Shown here: positions 33,794 through 42,433 of the stretch, one piece after another
Layout of the letters: each line of letters starts with the position of its first letter
Numbering within the stretch: position 1 is the first letter of the stretch
DNA from: Halorubrum sp. Atlit-26R
Lineage (GTDB): Archaea; Halobacteriota; Halobacteria; Halobacteriales; Haloferacaceae
NCBI RefSeq assembly: GCF_003666015.1
Contig: NZ_QPLT01000001.1
Coordinates: forward strand, 1 to 64,000
Length of the DNA stretch: 64,000 nucleotides
Direction of reading: 5' to 3'
Notes under the pieces: generated by a model
The model's database searches: none
The model's input: only the letters and a program-made list of their open reading frames with translations
Told to the model about the DNA's origin: nothing
Made by a program: the position numbers and the translations under genes

Positions 33794-33806
33794 GAATACT
33801 GTATTC
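33794..33806. promoter_or_regulatory. Palindrome abutting the start of the nuclease-like gene
   Basis: GAATACTGTATTC is a perfect 6-bp inverted repeat around a single T, directly next to the ATG (33793, minus strand) and downstream of AT-rich promoter candidates at ~33806-33830. Position at the predicted transcription start suggests an operator. No controller gene was identified in the island. Confidence 0.45.
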
Positions 33807-33895
33807 TACTATATCCTATCTTAATAACATTTGTATATTCACAAACCACAGCGGAATTACAGTAGATAGATACTCTTTCAATCTTCATGAAATGT

Positions 33896-34099
33896 ATGGC
33901 CCGGACCCGCGCCCTGCTCACGGAAACTGAGAGGAATCATCTTCGCTCGGAGGATGCCAATTCACAACAGTATCAGGCGATTTCGCGGATTCGAAATCGC
34001 ATTGATGATGAGCTGGCTACTGATGTCGACATTCTTCGAAAGCATCACCCAGAGTTATACGAGGAGTTGCGAGAAACGGTCTGTAACGAACCAGAATGA
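33896..34099 (+). CDS. Small island protein (67 aa)
   Basis: MARTRALLTETERNHLRSEDANSQQYQAISRIRNRIDDELATDVDILRKHHPELYEELRETVC, all-helical, with a basic N-terminus and no Cys pairs. I remember close relatives of this small protein (MARTRALLTETER...) in many haloarchaea beside accessory genes; function unknown, possibly DNA- or RNA-binding. An in-frame ATG at 33887 would add MKC. It is AT-richer than the core and shares the divergent promoter region with the nuclease-like gene. Confidence 0.75.
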   Translation: MARTRALLTETERNHLRSEDANSQQYQAISRIRNRIDDELATDVDILRKHHPELYEELRETVCNEPE

Positions 34100-34102
34100 A
34101 TA

Positions 34103-34173
34103 TGGGGCCGCTGAGAGTCGAACTCAGGTCCACTGCACCCAAGGCAGCGAGGATACCACTACCCCACGGCCCC
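34103..34173 (-). tRNA. tRNA-Pro (TGG)
   Basis: Minus strand from 34173: acceptor GGGGCCG pairs with CGGCCCC, D arm TAGTGGTA, anticodon arm GCTGC-CTTGGGT-GCAGT with anticodon TGG, T arm CTGAGTTCGACTCTCAG, discriminator A. No intron. It borders the accessory island on its right side. Confidence 0.95.
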
Positions 34174-34236
34174 ACGCCTATACGTACCCGCATCGGGCGC
34201 TAAAGGGTTTCGTTGCGCTCCGCGCCGCGACCGTCC

Positions 34237-36291
34237 TCACTCCTCGTCGTCGCGAAGTTCGAGGTCCGCGACGATGTCGTAGGGGTCGGTCCCCTTCCGG
34301 ACCGAGTCGAGGATGAAGAACGCCTCGTCGGGCGCGAGGAAGTGTCTGGTGACGCCCCGGCCGAGCGGCGTCGGCTCGAAGCCGTCGATGAAGTTCCACT
34401 CCAGCAGTTTGCCGAGCGCGTGCTTCGTCGGGACCTCGCCGATCATGCGGTCGTTGAGCCGCTTGGCCTTCTTGCCGGCGACGACGACGTTCGCGAGCGT
34501 CTCCTCGGCGGCCGCGGTCTCGTCGTAGTGGGTCGCCACGTCCTCCATCTCGCCTTTTAAGAGGGTGAACGCCACCTCGTCCTCGGTGCGGTCCATCGAG
34601 CCGTGGTAGACGCCGTCGGGCTCGACGAGGAGGTAGACGCGCCCGCGGTCGTGGTAGTCGGGGCGGCCGGCGCGGCCGAGCATCTGCGAGAACTCCTGGA
34701 CGGAGAGCCACTCGATCCCCATCGCCAGCGAGTCGAAGATCACCTGCGAGGCGGGGAAGTCGACGCCGGCCGCCAGCGCCGCGGTGGTGACGACCGCCGA
34801 GAGGTCCTGGTTCCCGAACATGCGCTCGACCTTCTTCCGGCGCCCGTAGTCGAGGCCGGCGTGGTACGGCGCGGAGTCGTACCGGAGCTTGCGGCTGATC
34901 TCGTGGCAGCGGCGCCGCGAGTTCGTGAAGATGATCGTCTGCCCGCGGTACCCCTTCGACGACTTCGTGTCGAACTCGCGTTTGACGAGCTTGTCGGCGA
35001 TCTGCGCCTTCTCGCGGCCGTCGGCGAACGTGACGTGCCGCTCGATGGGGACGGGGCGCTCCTCGTACTCGATGAGGGTCGCGCGCAGCTTCTCCGCGAG
35101 CCACTCGGGGTTCCCGACGGTCGCCGAGAGGTAGACGAACTGGGTGCCGTCGTAGCCCGGATGCGTCTCCATCCGGTTCTCGCTGTAGTACTTCAGCCGC
35201 GAGATGAGCCCGTCGAGCCGGTGGCCGCGCTCGCCCTCCTTCAGCGTGTGGACCTCGTCGATGACGACCGTCCCCACGTCGCCGAGGTCCTTGCCCATCC
35301 GCAGCGCGTGGTCGATCCCCTCGTAGGTGCCGACGATCACGTCGGCGCCCGGGTCGAACCGGTTGCCGTCGTCGTTCACCCGCGAGGAGCCGACGCGGAT
35401 GGAGACGTCGAGCACGTCGCCGTAGCGGTCCTCGAAGTCCTCGTGCTTCTGGTTGGCGAGCGCGACGAGCGGGACCAAGAAGAGCAGCTTCCCGTCGCCC
35501 TTCAGCGCGCGGTCGATCCCGGTCAGCTCGCCGACGAGCGTCTTCCCCGTCGCGGTCGCGCTCACGACCAGCTGGTCGTCGCCGTCGAGCAGGCCGTTCC
35601 GCACGGAGAGGCTCTGAACGGGGAGCAGCTCCTCGAACCGCCCCTGAAGGTGCGAGGACAGGTCGGGGTGGAGATCGAGGTCCTCGGTGCGGACGGGGCT
35701 CACGTCGTCGACGTTCGCGGACACCTCGTCGTACTTCGTGAGGTCGGGGTCGAGCCCGCCCTGAAGGAGGTTGACGATACGGTCCAGATCGCCCGACTCG
35801 TACAGCAGTTCCTCTAAGCGCTCCTCGGCGGCGCCCGTGAACTCCCCCTTGTACGACAGCTCCCGCTCTAGCTCCCGGCGGGCGCAGTCTCGGCAGATCA
35901 GCTCGCCGTTGTGTTCGACCGCGTCCTCCGAGGTGATCGGTCCGTATCGCCCGTCGCTCGCACAGCGCCGGCAGGTCCGGACCGCCGCCGCCTCCAGCTG
36001 GTAGCCGTCCAGCATCTCCTTCAGCCGCGCTCGGTTCTCGGGAGAGGTCTGCTCGGAGATGCGAATCCGGCCGGCCGCGCGCGCGAGGTCCACGAACTCG
36101 TCCGGCTGGCGGGGGTGGTCCTCGCCGTCGCGGATCACCCGGAACTTCCCCGGGCGCGGGCCCGCGGAGGTCTCCTTGAGTTCGAGCCGCCCGCGGAGCA
36201 CGCGCTTTCCGTCGCGGTTCGCGACCACGGTGTAGTCGCTCCGCGCCTCGTGGAGGAACAGCGTCTCGACCTCGGCCAGCTGCTGTGACAC
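34237..36291 (-). CDS. Ski2-like DEAD/DEAH-box helicase with zinc-binding N-terminus
   Basis: 684 aa. N-terminal ~170 residues include CRRCASDGRY and ICRDCARRE (two CxxC, a zinc knuckle). Helicase motifs: Q-like region FEELLPVQSLSVRNGLL, Walker A SATATGKT, motif Ia LVPLVALANQKHEDF, DEVH in VVIDEVHTLKEG, motif III LSATVGNPEW, motif IV TIIFTNSRRRCHEIS, motif V TTAALAAGVDFPASQVIFDSL, motif VI QMLGRAGRPDYHDRG. Resembles Hel308-type helicases but with a zinc module and a shorter C-terminus. Likely acts in DNA repair or RNA remodelling. Stand-alone gene upstream of rpl10e on the same strand. Confidence 0.9.
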   Translation of the reverse strand: MSQQLAEVETLFLHEARSDYTVVANRDGKRVLRGRLELKETSAGPRPGKFRVIRDGEDHPRQPDEFVDLARAAGRIRISEQTSPENRARLKEMLDGYQLEAAAVRTCRRCASDGRYGPITSEDAVEHNGELICRDCARRELERELSYKGEFTGAAEERLEELLYESGDLDRIVNLLQGGLDPDLTKYDEVSANVDDVSPVRTEDLDLHPDLSSHLQGRFEELLPVQSLSVRNGLLDGDDQLVVSATATGKTLVGELTGIDRALKGDGKLLFLVPLVALANQKHEDFEDRYGDVLDVSIRVGSSRVNDDGNRFDPGADVIVGTYEGIDHALRMGKDLGDVGTVVIDEVHTLKEGERGHRLDGLISRLKYYSENRMETHPGYDGTQFVYLSATVGNPEWLAEKLRATLIEYEERPVPIERHVTFADGREKAQIADKLVKREFDTKSSKGYRGQTIIFTNSRRRCHEISRKLRYDSAPYHAGLDYGRRKKVERMFGNQDLSAVVTTAALAAGVDFPASQVIFDSLAMGIEWLSVQEFSQMLGRAGRPDYHDRGRVYLLVEPDGVYHGSMDRTEDEVAFTLLKGEMEDVATHYDETAAAEETLANVVVAGKKAKRLNDRMIGEVPTKHALGKLLEWNFIDGFEPTPLGRGVTRHFLAPDEAFFILDSVRKGTDPYDIVADLELRDDEE

Positions 36292-36432
36292 TGGCCTGCG
36301 GTACGCGAGCGAGGTATTTCAGGTGTTCGGCTCGGGGATCGGAACCGGTTCGGAGACGCGCGGCGCCGCGGCTGCGTCACGCGGACGCGCGGAGAAGAAC
36401 CCGCCTCACGGACGGGGTCGGGGTCGAGGGAT

Positions 36433-36963
36433 CTACGAGACGAGCAGCTTCTCGCCGCGGTCGACCGTGATCCGGCACGGCGGCGAGAGCTTGTTGTAGG
36501 CGCGGCGGAACGCCTCCTTCACGACGGACGCCTGCTCGACGTCGCAGTAGGCCGTGAAGACGACGTCGTCCTTGTCGAGCCGCGCGGCGGTGCCGACCGG
36601 CTTGCCGAACGCCTGCCGCATCCCGTCGGAGACGCGGTCCGCGCCGGCGCCGGTCGCCTGCTTGTTCTCCCGGATGACCTGGTGGGGGAACTTGCGGAGG
36701 GTCATCTTGTAGTTGCCCTCGCCGAGCTCCTTGATCAGGTGGCGGTTCGCCGACAGGCGCGCGCTCTCCAGCGAGCCGTGTCGGACCTGGAGCTCCTCCT
36801 CGACGCGGAGGCTGATCTGGACGGGGTAGTCGTCCGGCTCCGCGGAGAGGTCGCCCATGTTGTGCTGGGCGATCTTCGAGCCGGGGATGCCCGTGATGTA
36901 CTCGCGGCGGGTGTACGACGGCTTGTCGATCGTCCGATACATAGAGGCGGGTTTGTCAGACAT
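36433..36963 (-). CDS. rpl10e: 50S ribosomal protein L10e/uL16
   Basis: 176 aa: [38 protein letters not shown], then [78 protein letters not shown]. This is the archaeal/eukaryotic form of uL16, positioned near the peptidyl-transferase centre. The ATG at 36963 is a minus-strand start with no upstream in-frame conserved sequence. Full length for the family. Confidence 0.97.
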   Translation of the reverse strand: MSDKPASMYRTIDKPSYTRREYITGIPGSKIAQHNMGDLSAEPDDYPVQISLRVEEELQVRHGSLESARLSANRHLIKELGEGNYKMTLRKFPHQVIRENKQATGAGADRVSDGMRQAFGKPVGTAARLDKDDVVFTAYCDVEQASVVKEAFRRAYNKLSPPCRITVDRGEKLLVS

Positions 36964-37093
36964 GGCTACTTGTCCGATGTAGCCCCCGCTGCGGCGATAA
37001 ACCCTTCGATAGCGAGGCGGTTTCGTCGGCTCCTCGGCGGGCAGCGGCGGCGTTCCGCCTCGAATCGCGGTCCGCGTTGACACACCGTTCGAC

Positions 37094-37855
37094 TCACTCC
37101 TCCGGCGTCGGGTCGAGCGCGACGTGGTCGAACCCGCGGTCCGCGAGCCGCTCCGCGGCGCGGTCGGTGACCGACGGCGCGACGAGGACGCCGCGGACTG
37201 CGGGGGCGTCGTCGTCGGCATCGTCGCCTCCCGCGGTGTCATCGACCCCCAGTTCCTTCCGCAGCGCCCGGACGTAGCGCGCCAGCTGCCCCACGGCGTC
37301 CGGCCCGACGCGGCGGCGCTTCAGTTCGACGACGACCGGCGTGCCGTCCGCGTCGACGCCGAAAACGTCCATCGGGCCGGCGCTGGAGGGGCGCTCGGTC
37401 TCGCGGGGCTCGAACCCGTCTTCGACGAGCTCCGGGCGCTCTAAGATTCGGGTCCGGAGGTCCTCCTCGCTGCCGTGGAGGGTGAGGTCGCGGCCGCCCG
37501 TGACGGCCATCCCGGAGAGCTGGTGGACGTCCGAAAAGCGAACCGTCAGGGTCTCGTCGGGGTTGCTCCTGGTCGAGCGCACGCGGAGCCGCCCCTCCCG
37601 CACCGCGGCGCGGTGTTCCGACCCCGGGGGCTGCCAGTTGACCGGCTGGCGCCCCTCGTCGGTGTGGACGAGGGCCGCGCCGTCGGGCTTCAACACGAGC
37701 AGCCGGTCGCCGGCGCCGAGGTCGGAGGCCGCGCGCCCCTCGTATGAGACCGTACAGCGGCCGAAGAGGCTGACGAGATCGCCGCGCTCGAAGGCGTCCT
37801 CCAGCTCCCAGAGGGCCTCGCGGTGGCTCGGGTCGTGGACGCTCGTGACTGTCAC
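37094..37855 (-). CDS. nucS: Endonuclease NucS
   Basis: 253 aa from a GTG. N-terminal beta part ([56 protein letters not shown]) and C-terminal PD-(D/E)XK nuclease with [39 protein letters not shown] (Asp, Glu-Leu-Lys triad). NucS cuts mismatched or branched DNA and interacts with PCNA; in Halobacteria it supports mismatch repair that lacks MutSL. An acidic loop [14 protein letters not shown] near the end is a local insertion. Probably co-transcribed with the 49-aa membrane protein upstream. Confidence 0.92.
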   Translation of the reverse strand: MTVTSVHDPSHREALWELEDAFERGDLVSLFGRCTVSYEGRAASDLGAGDRLLVLKPDGAALVHTDEGRQPVNWQPPGSEHRAAVREGRLRVRSTRSNPDETLTVRFSDVHQLSGMAVTGGRDLTLHGSEEDLRTRILERPELVEDGFEPRETERPSSAGPMDVFGVDADGTPVVVELKRRRVGPDAVGQLARYVRALRKELGVDDTAGGDDADDDAPAVRGVLVAPSVTDRAAERLADRGFDHVALDPTPEE

Positions 37856-37908
37856 TGAGGTTCGTAGGCGGTCGCGGCTGAAAAAGGGCGCGCGCCGGGC
37901 GTGCGGTT

Positions 37909-38058
37909 TCAGTCGCCCCGCCGCGACATGACGATGCCGGCGACGAAGAGGACGACGCCGAACGCGAAGGCGGCAATTCGGAGCGTCGTGTCTGAGACGA
38001 GGATTCCGGCCAGAACTGATACGCCGAACCCGGTGTGTAACACCGCGGTCAGGTTCAT
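37909..38058 (-). CDS. Tiny two-helix membrane protein
   Basis: 49 aa from ATG 38058: MNLTAVLHTGFGVSVLAGILVSD, then TTLRIAAFAFGVVLFVAGIVMSRRGD. Two hydrophobic segments with a basic end imply a membrane hairpin. It starts just before nucS on the same strand, 54 bp away. No family recognised. Confidence 0.6.
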   Translation of the reverse strand: MNLTAVLHTGFGVSVLAGILVSDTTLRIAAFAFGVVLFVAGIVMSRRGD

Positions 38059-38205
38059 GGGATCGGTACGGTCGCGCGGCACAAAAACGGGTCGACCCCT
38101 TGCCATCGCGCCGATCCAATCGCTTCGTGCGCGCGTTGACGCCGTCACAGGCGCTCACGACACCGTGTGGATCTGTGAAGCGTGTTCAGTGTCGAAATTC
38201 TGTCC

Positions 38206-38595
38206 TCAGTAGCGTTCGATCTCGACGTCTAGTCGCTCGAAGTCGTCGACGTTTCGGGTCAGGACCGGTTCATCGACGACCTCGGCAGTGGCGGCGATGA
38301 TCACGTCGCCGTCGCCCACAGGCGTCCCTTCGTTCTGTAGCTCACCTGCGAGTCGGCCGGCCTTCCGCATGACGGCGGTGTCGGCCGGATGGACCGGCTT
38401 CGAGGCGAGAATATTCTCGACCTTTTGACGCTCGTCCTCTGACTCGGTCGCTCGGGCGATACCGTAGTACAGCTCGAACAGCGTCATTGAGGAGATGCGC
38501 TGCTGGATCAGTTCCGTCTCCAGTTCCCGAGCCTTTTCCACGGCATCCTCGTCTCCGTTCATCAAGTCGATGAGGAACGGCGTGTCCAGCAGCAC
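38206..38595 (-). CDS. vapC: VapC-type PIN-domain toxin
   Basis: 129 aa from a GTG codon: MLLDTPFLIDLMNGDEDAVEK carries the first PIN acidic residue (Asp4), the second is the Glu of FELYYGIARAT, the third the Asp of VGDGDVIIAATA, the fourth the Asp of TRNVDDFERL. PIN toxins are Mg-dependent RNases. It begins 1 bp after the antitoxin stop, so the pair is one operon controlled by the palindrome at 38835-38852. Confidence 0.9.
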   Translation of the reverse strand: MLLDTPFLIDLMNGDEDAVEKARELETELIQQRISSMTLFELYYGIARATESEDERQKVENILASKPVHPADTAVMRKAGRLAGELQNEGTPVGDGDVIIAATAEVVDEPVLTRNVDDFERLDVEIERY

Positions 38596-38596
38596 G

Positions 38597-38833
38597 CTAC
38601 GCCTCTCGAAGCCGGTCGGCGGTGTCCTCTAGCTCGGCGGAGCGTCGATTACGCCGCTCCTCGACGGCTTCACGGAGCGCGTCGGCTTCGTCGTCGCTCA
38701 GAACCCCAGCAAGTTCCAGCAGCGATCGCTCGCCGGCGAGCCGGAGAACGACGTCGGAGAACGTCTCGTCATCTCGCTTGTGAGCGGCGAGCCGGTCGTA
38801 GGCCTCCTCGGAGAGGCGGATGCTTTTCGACAT
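38597..38833 (-). CDS. vapB: VapB-type antitoxin
   Basis: 78 aa, MSKSIRLSEEAYDRLAAHKRDDETFSDVVLRLAGERSLLELAGVLSDDEADALREAVEERRNRRSAEL. The N-terminus is ribbon-helix-helix-like (SIRLSEEAYDRL, DNA binding) and the C-terminal helix neutralises VapC; it fits the DUF217/VapB family. An alternative ATG at 38839 (MHM) lies inside the operator palindrome, so the internal ATG at 38833 is preferred. Directly upstream of vapC. Confidence 0.87.
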   Translation of the reverse strand: MSKSIRLSEEAYDRLAAHKRDDETFSDVVLRLAGERSLLELAGVLSDDEADALREAVEERRNRRSAELEDTADRLREA

Positions 38834-38834
38834 G

Positions 38835-38852
38835 TGCATACGGTTGTATGCA
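38835..38852. promoter_or_regulatory. Palindromic operator of vapBC
   Basis: TGCATACGGTTGTATGCA is a perfect 7-bp inverted repeat with a 4-bp spacer, ending 2 bp before the preferred vapB start and containing the alternative ATG. VapB ribbon-helix-helix antitoxins typically bind such repeats and repress their own operon. Confidence 0.75.
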
Positions 38853-38891
38853 GACTCACAAAGGCTTTTCTCAGGGATCGGCGCTGAACGC

Positions 38892-40181
38892 TTACGTCCC
38901 GTGCTCCCAGCTGCCCATGTACTCGCGCTGCTCGTCGCTGAGCTCGTCGTACTCGACGCCCTCGGCGGCGAGCTTGATGTCCGCGACCTCGCAGTCGAGC
39001 CCGTCGGGCACGTCGTGGACGCCGGCGTCGTACGCGTCGCCGTTGGCGGCGAGCTCGCGCACGACGACCGCCTGGACGCCGAAGCTCTGGTCCATCACTT
39101 CGACCGGGTGGCCGAGGGCGATGGGCGCGGCGAGGTTGACGAGCCGGCCCTCCGCGATGACGTTCAGGACGCGGCCGTCCTCCATCTCGAACCCCTCGAC
39201 GCCGTCGCGGACCTCGTAGCGGTCGACCGCGAGGTCGTCGAGGTCGTCGAGGTTCACCTCCACGTCGAAGTGGCCGGCGTTCGCGAGGAGGACGCCGTCG
39301 TCCATCTCCTCGAAGTGCTCGCGGGTGATCACGTCTCGGTTGCCCGTCGTCGTGATGAACACGTCGCCTTTCTTCGCGGCCTCCGTCATCGGGAGCACCT
39401 CGTACCCCTCCATGTGCGCCTCTAAGGCCTTCCGGGGGTCGACCTCGCAGACGATGACGTTCGCGTTCTGACCCGAGGCCTTCTTCGCGACGCCCTTCCC
39501 GCACTGGCCGTAGCCGCCGACGACGACGTTCTTCCCGGCCCACGAGAGGTTCGTCGTCATCGCGATGGTCGCGAGCGACGACTCGCCCGTCCCGTGGACG
39601 TTGTCGAACAGCTGCTTCATCGGGGTGTCGTTCACTGCGAAGACGGGGTAGTGTAGCTCGCCGTCGGCGTCCATCGCGCGCAGGCGGTCGACGCCGGTGG
39701 TCGTCTCCTCGGCGCCGCCGACGATGGAGTCGATCAGGTCGGGGTACTCCTCGTGGACGAGCTTCACCATGTCCATCCCGTCGTCGACGGTGATGGTGGG
39801 CTCGTGGGCGATGCAGGCGTGCATCGCGTCGTAGTACTCCTCGTCGTCGACGCCGCGGACCGCGTAGGAGGTGATCGACTCGTGGGCGTCGAGCGCCGCC
39901 GACACGTCGTCGTGCGTCGAGAGGGGGTTACAGCCGGTGATCGCCACCTCGGCGCCGCCCTCGGCGAGCAGCTCGACGAGGTTCGCGGTCTTCGCCTCCA
40001 CGTGCATCGCCATCGCGATCGTCTCGCCGGCGAGCGGCTGCTCGTCGGCGAACTCGTCGCGGAGGGCGTTGAGAATCGGCATGTGCTGGAGCGCCCAGTC
40101 CATCTTCCGGCGCCCCTCCTCTCGGGCGGCTTCGACGTCCGAGAGGTGCTGTGACACCGGCGGATACGCGGTCTCGCTCAT
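38892..40181 (-). CDS. ahcY: Adenosylhomocysteinase
   Basis: 429 aa, full length. NAD-binding GGYGQCGKGVAKKASG, substrate residues in ATIAMTTNLSWAGKNVVV and HGTGESSLATI (homologous to the T..ND region), and ITGCNPLSTHDDVSAAL, EYYDAMHACIAHEPTITVDDGMDMVKLV, HPVEVMDQSFGVQA are all present. It hydrolyses S-adenosylhomocysteine to homocysteine and adenosine, ending product inhibition of methyltransferases; the adjacent MTA/SAH deaminase (42434-43750) serves the same pool. ATG 40181 is used instead of an upstream GTG at 40199. Confidence 0.97.
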   Translation of the reverse strand: MSETAYPPVSQHLSDVEAAREEGRRKMDWALQHMPILNALRDEFADEQPLAGETIAMAMHVEAKTANLVELLAEGGAEVAITGCNPLSTHDDVSAALDAHESITSYAVRGVDDEEYYDAMHACIAHEPTITVDDGMDMVKLVHEEYPDLIDSIVGGAEETTTGVDRLRAMDADGELHYPVFAVNDTPMKQLFDNVHGTGESSLATIAMTTNLSWAGKNVVVGGYGQCGKGVAKKASGQNANVIVCEVDPRKALEAHMEGYEVLPMTEAAKKGDVFITTTGNRDVITREHFEEMDDGVLLANAGHFDVEVNLDDLDDLAVDRYEVRDGVEGFEMEDGRVLNVIAEGRLVNLAAPIALGHPVEVMDQSFGVQAVVVRELAANGDAYDAGVHDVPDGLDCEVADIKLAAEGVEYDELSDEQREYMGSWEHGT

Positions 40182-40286
40182 ACCGATCGGTTCGCTCACG
40201 GCGCACTAAACCCTGCCGACACGGAGTGCGCCCGGAAAAGAGAAGTCGGTCGTCAGCGACCGACGCTCGGGTTACCGACCGCGTCG

Positions 40287-41702
40287 TCAGTTACCGCCGG
40301 GGCCGCCCGCGTGGTCCGGCGGGCCGCTCTCGCCGTCGTCCTCGTCGTCTTCGTCGTCATCGTCGTCGTCTTCGCCGTCCTCGTCATCGTCATCTTCCGC
40401 TTCGGCTTCGTCTTCTTCGGCCTCGTCGTCCTCCGTCTCGTCCTCGTCGGCGTCGTCCTCCTCGGATTCCTCCTCGTCGTCCGCGTCGTCGTCGTCCGCG
40501 TCGTCGTCGTCCGCGTCGTCGTCGTCCGCGTCGTCACCGCCCGGGCCGGCGTGGGCCGGCGGGCCGCGCTCGCCGTCGTCCTCGCCGTCGGGGCCGCCGG
40601 CGTGGTCCGGGGCGTTCCCGTTGCCCGGCGCGTCGCTCTCGTTTTCATCGTCGTCATCGTCCGCCTCGTCCGGGCCGCCGGGGCCGCCCGCGTGGTCCGG
40701 GGCGTTACCGGGGTTGTTCTCCGTCACGAAGTCCGAGACCGCGCTGCCGATGCCGCCGTCGCGGTCCTCGAGGCTCTCGACGAACTCCTGGACGAGCTGG
40801 CCGAACGCCTGCTCGTCGGCCTCGTCGCCCTCGCCGCCGACGGTGAGGTCGGCGGTCGTCGAGACGCTCTCGTTCTCGTACTCGGCGGTGACGTCGACCG
40901 TGACGTCTTCCTCGGCGGCGGGGAGGTCGACGGTGCCGTTCTCGCCGGTCTCGTACTCGCCCGTCCCGCCGTAGGAGGCGTTTTCGTCCGCGTCGTCGGC
41001 GAGCTCGACGGTGACCGAGGCGTTCTCGGCCGCCTCGTCGTCGTCCGTCACCGTGACGACCGGCTCGCCGTCGGTGTTCTCCACGTCGAGTTCGAGGCCG
41101 TCGGGCGCCTCGATGTCGACCGTCTCGGAGACGTTCTCGTTCTCGTACTCGGCGGTGACGTCGACCGTCACGTCCTCCTCGGCGGCGGGGAGGTCGACGG
41201 TGCCGTTCTCGTCGGTCTCGTAGTCGCCCGTGCCGGCGTAAGAGGCGTTCTCGTCGGCGGTCGTGACGTTGACCGAGGCGTTCTCGACCGCGGTGTCGTT
41301 GTCGGTGACCGTGACGATCGGTTCGCCGTCGGTGTCCGCGACGTCGAGTTCGAGGCCGTCGGGCGCCTCGAGCTCGACCGTCGTCGCGGCGGTGTCGTTA
41401 CCCGAAGCGGCCGTGACCTCGACCGTCACGTCCTCCTCGGGCGCTTCGAGGTCGACGGTGCCGTTCGCGTCCGTCTCGTACTCGCCCGCTCCCGCGTACG
41501 ACTCGTTCTCCGCGTCGACGACGCTCACGACGACCGTGGCGTTCTCGACCGCGGTGTCGTTCTCGGTCACCGTGACCGTCGACGTCCCGTCCGCGTCCGT
41601 GTCGACGGCCACGTCGAGCTGTCCGTCGGCGGCCGCGACGCCGGTCATCGCGCCCAGCGCGACGACCGCGATCAGGAGGATGGCTGTCGTGCGTTCGCTC
41701 AT
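40287..41702 (-). CDS. Exported acidic repeat protein
   Basis: 471 aa. Signal peptide 1-27 (MSERTTAILLIAVVALGAMTGVAAADG). Three ~80-aa beta repeats each carry VTVTxNDTAVENA, ESYAGAGEYETDANGTVDL and EDVTVEVTAxxxN(E)S motifs, looking like Ig/PGF-type carboxypeptidase-regulatory-like domains. The C-terminal ~170 residues are Asp/Glu-dominated with repeated GNAPDHAGGPGG and DADDD pentapeptides (encoded by 15-bp repeats at 40471-40530) and end in PPDHAGGPGGN. Many Asn-Xaa-Ser/Thr sites suggest glycosylation. Probably a cell-surface or secreted structural protein. Confidence 0.82.
   Translation of the reverse strand: MSERTTAILLIAVVALGAMTGVAAADGQLDVAVDTDADGTSTVTVTENDTAVENATVVVSVVDAENESYAGAGEYETDANGTVDLEAPEEDVTVEVTAASGNDTAATTVELEAPDGLELDVADTDGEPIVTVTDNDTAVENASVNVTTADENASYAGTGDYETDENGTVDLPAAEEDVTVDVTAEYENENVSETVDIEAPDGLELDVENTDGEPVVTVTDDDEAAENASVTVELADDADENASYGGTGEYETGENGTVDLPAAEEDVTVDVTAEYENESVSTTADLTVGGEGDEADEQAFGQLVQEFVESLEDRDGGIGSAVSDFVTENNPGNAPDHAGGPGGPDEADDDDDENESDAPGNGNAPDHAGGPDGEDDGERGPPAHAGPGGDDADDDDADDDDADDDDADDEEESEEDDADEDETEDDEAEEDEAEAEDDDDEDGEDDDDDDEDDEDDGESGPPDHAGGPGGN
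40471..40530. repeat. Four tandem 15-bp repeats encoding DADDD
   Basis: The unit TCGTCGTCGTCCGCG occurs at 40486-40500, 40501-40515 and 40516-40530, with a one-mismatch copy at 40471-40485. In-frame slippage would lengthen or shorten the acidic tail of the secreted protein without disrupting it. Confidence 0.85.
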
Positions 41703-41933
41703 GTCCACTCGGGTCCACTGCCTGTTTCCCTGTAAAAAGAGAAGTCCCTTAACGCGGTTTAATTCGGTTTGTATCCGGTTTAACGGCTCTGAGACGTTTG
41801 TTTTGGTGGATCAGGGATTCCGCCGCGGTTTCGACGGTGATCGGTGCCGGGTTCGTTCCCGATTTCGGGTCGGACATCGCTCGCGCGCGATACGTCTCCG
41901 GGACTGTCGCGCTCGACCGAGTTGTGTTCCCTC

Positions 41934-42350
41934 GTTTATAAGCAGGCGACCATCTCGCGGCGATGACCTCCAAAGCCTCAGCTGTTCGCTTATAAACGGT
42001 TGATAGCGGATCGACAGCGAACGCCTCCAAAGCCCCAGCCGCGAGGGCGGCGCACGCTCGTTGTCGTTCGAGACGCCTCCGGCGTCTCGTGATGACGAAA
42101 CGGCTTCGCCGTTTCGAACCACGGTCCTCAGTCGGTCGCTACCGCTCCCTCCTTGCGGTCCTTGCGTCACCTGCGCCGCCCTCGCGGCTGCCCCTTTGAG
42201 TCCCGCCCCGCACAGCACAGCACCTCACACCTCCCCAGCCTCGCGGTTCGCACTCTTCGAGCGCTCACCGCGTCCCTCGCGCGTGCTGCTCGCGGCCGCT
42301 GGAGGCGGCCGCTCGCAGGCACGCGCCACCGCACGTTCATTTATAAATAG
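41934..42350. repeat. Dispersed structured repeat element, copy B
   Basis: Occupies most of the gene-free stretch 41703-42433. Order matches copy A: TTATAA units (41936 and 41990, 54 bp apart) with CCTCCAAAGCC(C/T)CAGC, then triloop hairpins GAGACGCC-GGA-GGCGTCTC and GAAACGGC-GAA-GCCGTTTC, CAGCACCTCACACCTCCCCA, a long hairpin 42279-42326 and ATTTATAAAT (42339-42348). Terminal hairpin arms differ from copy A in a compensated way (TCC/GGA versus TGC/GCA). Same orientation as copy A, roughly 28 kb away. The remaining 230 bp on the left (41703-41933) hold only AT-richer promoter-like sequence. Confidence 0.8.
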
Positions 42351-42433
42351 GACGCGAACCCCGGTTCGACATTTAAATACTGCCGACGTGGGTCGGCTTT
42401 GCGCGTCGCGTTCGGTCGCGCTCGCACCTCTCG

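Noticed and set aside
40311..41735. Open plus-strand frame opposite the acidic surface protein
   Set aside because: It translates into Val/Leu-rich runs caused by the repeated acidic codons of the real gene; no start signal.
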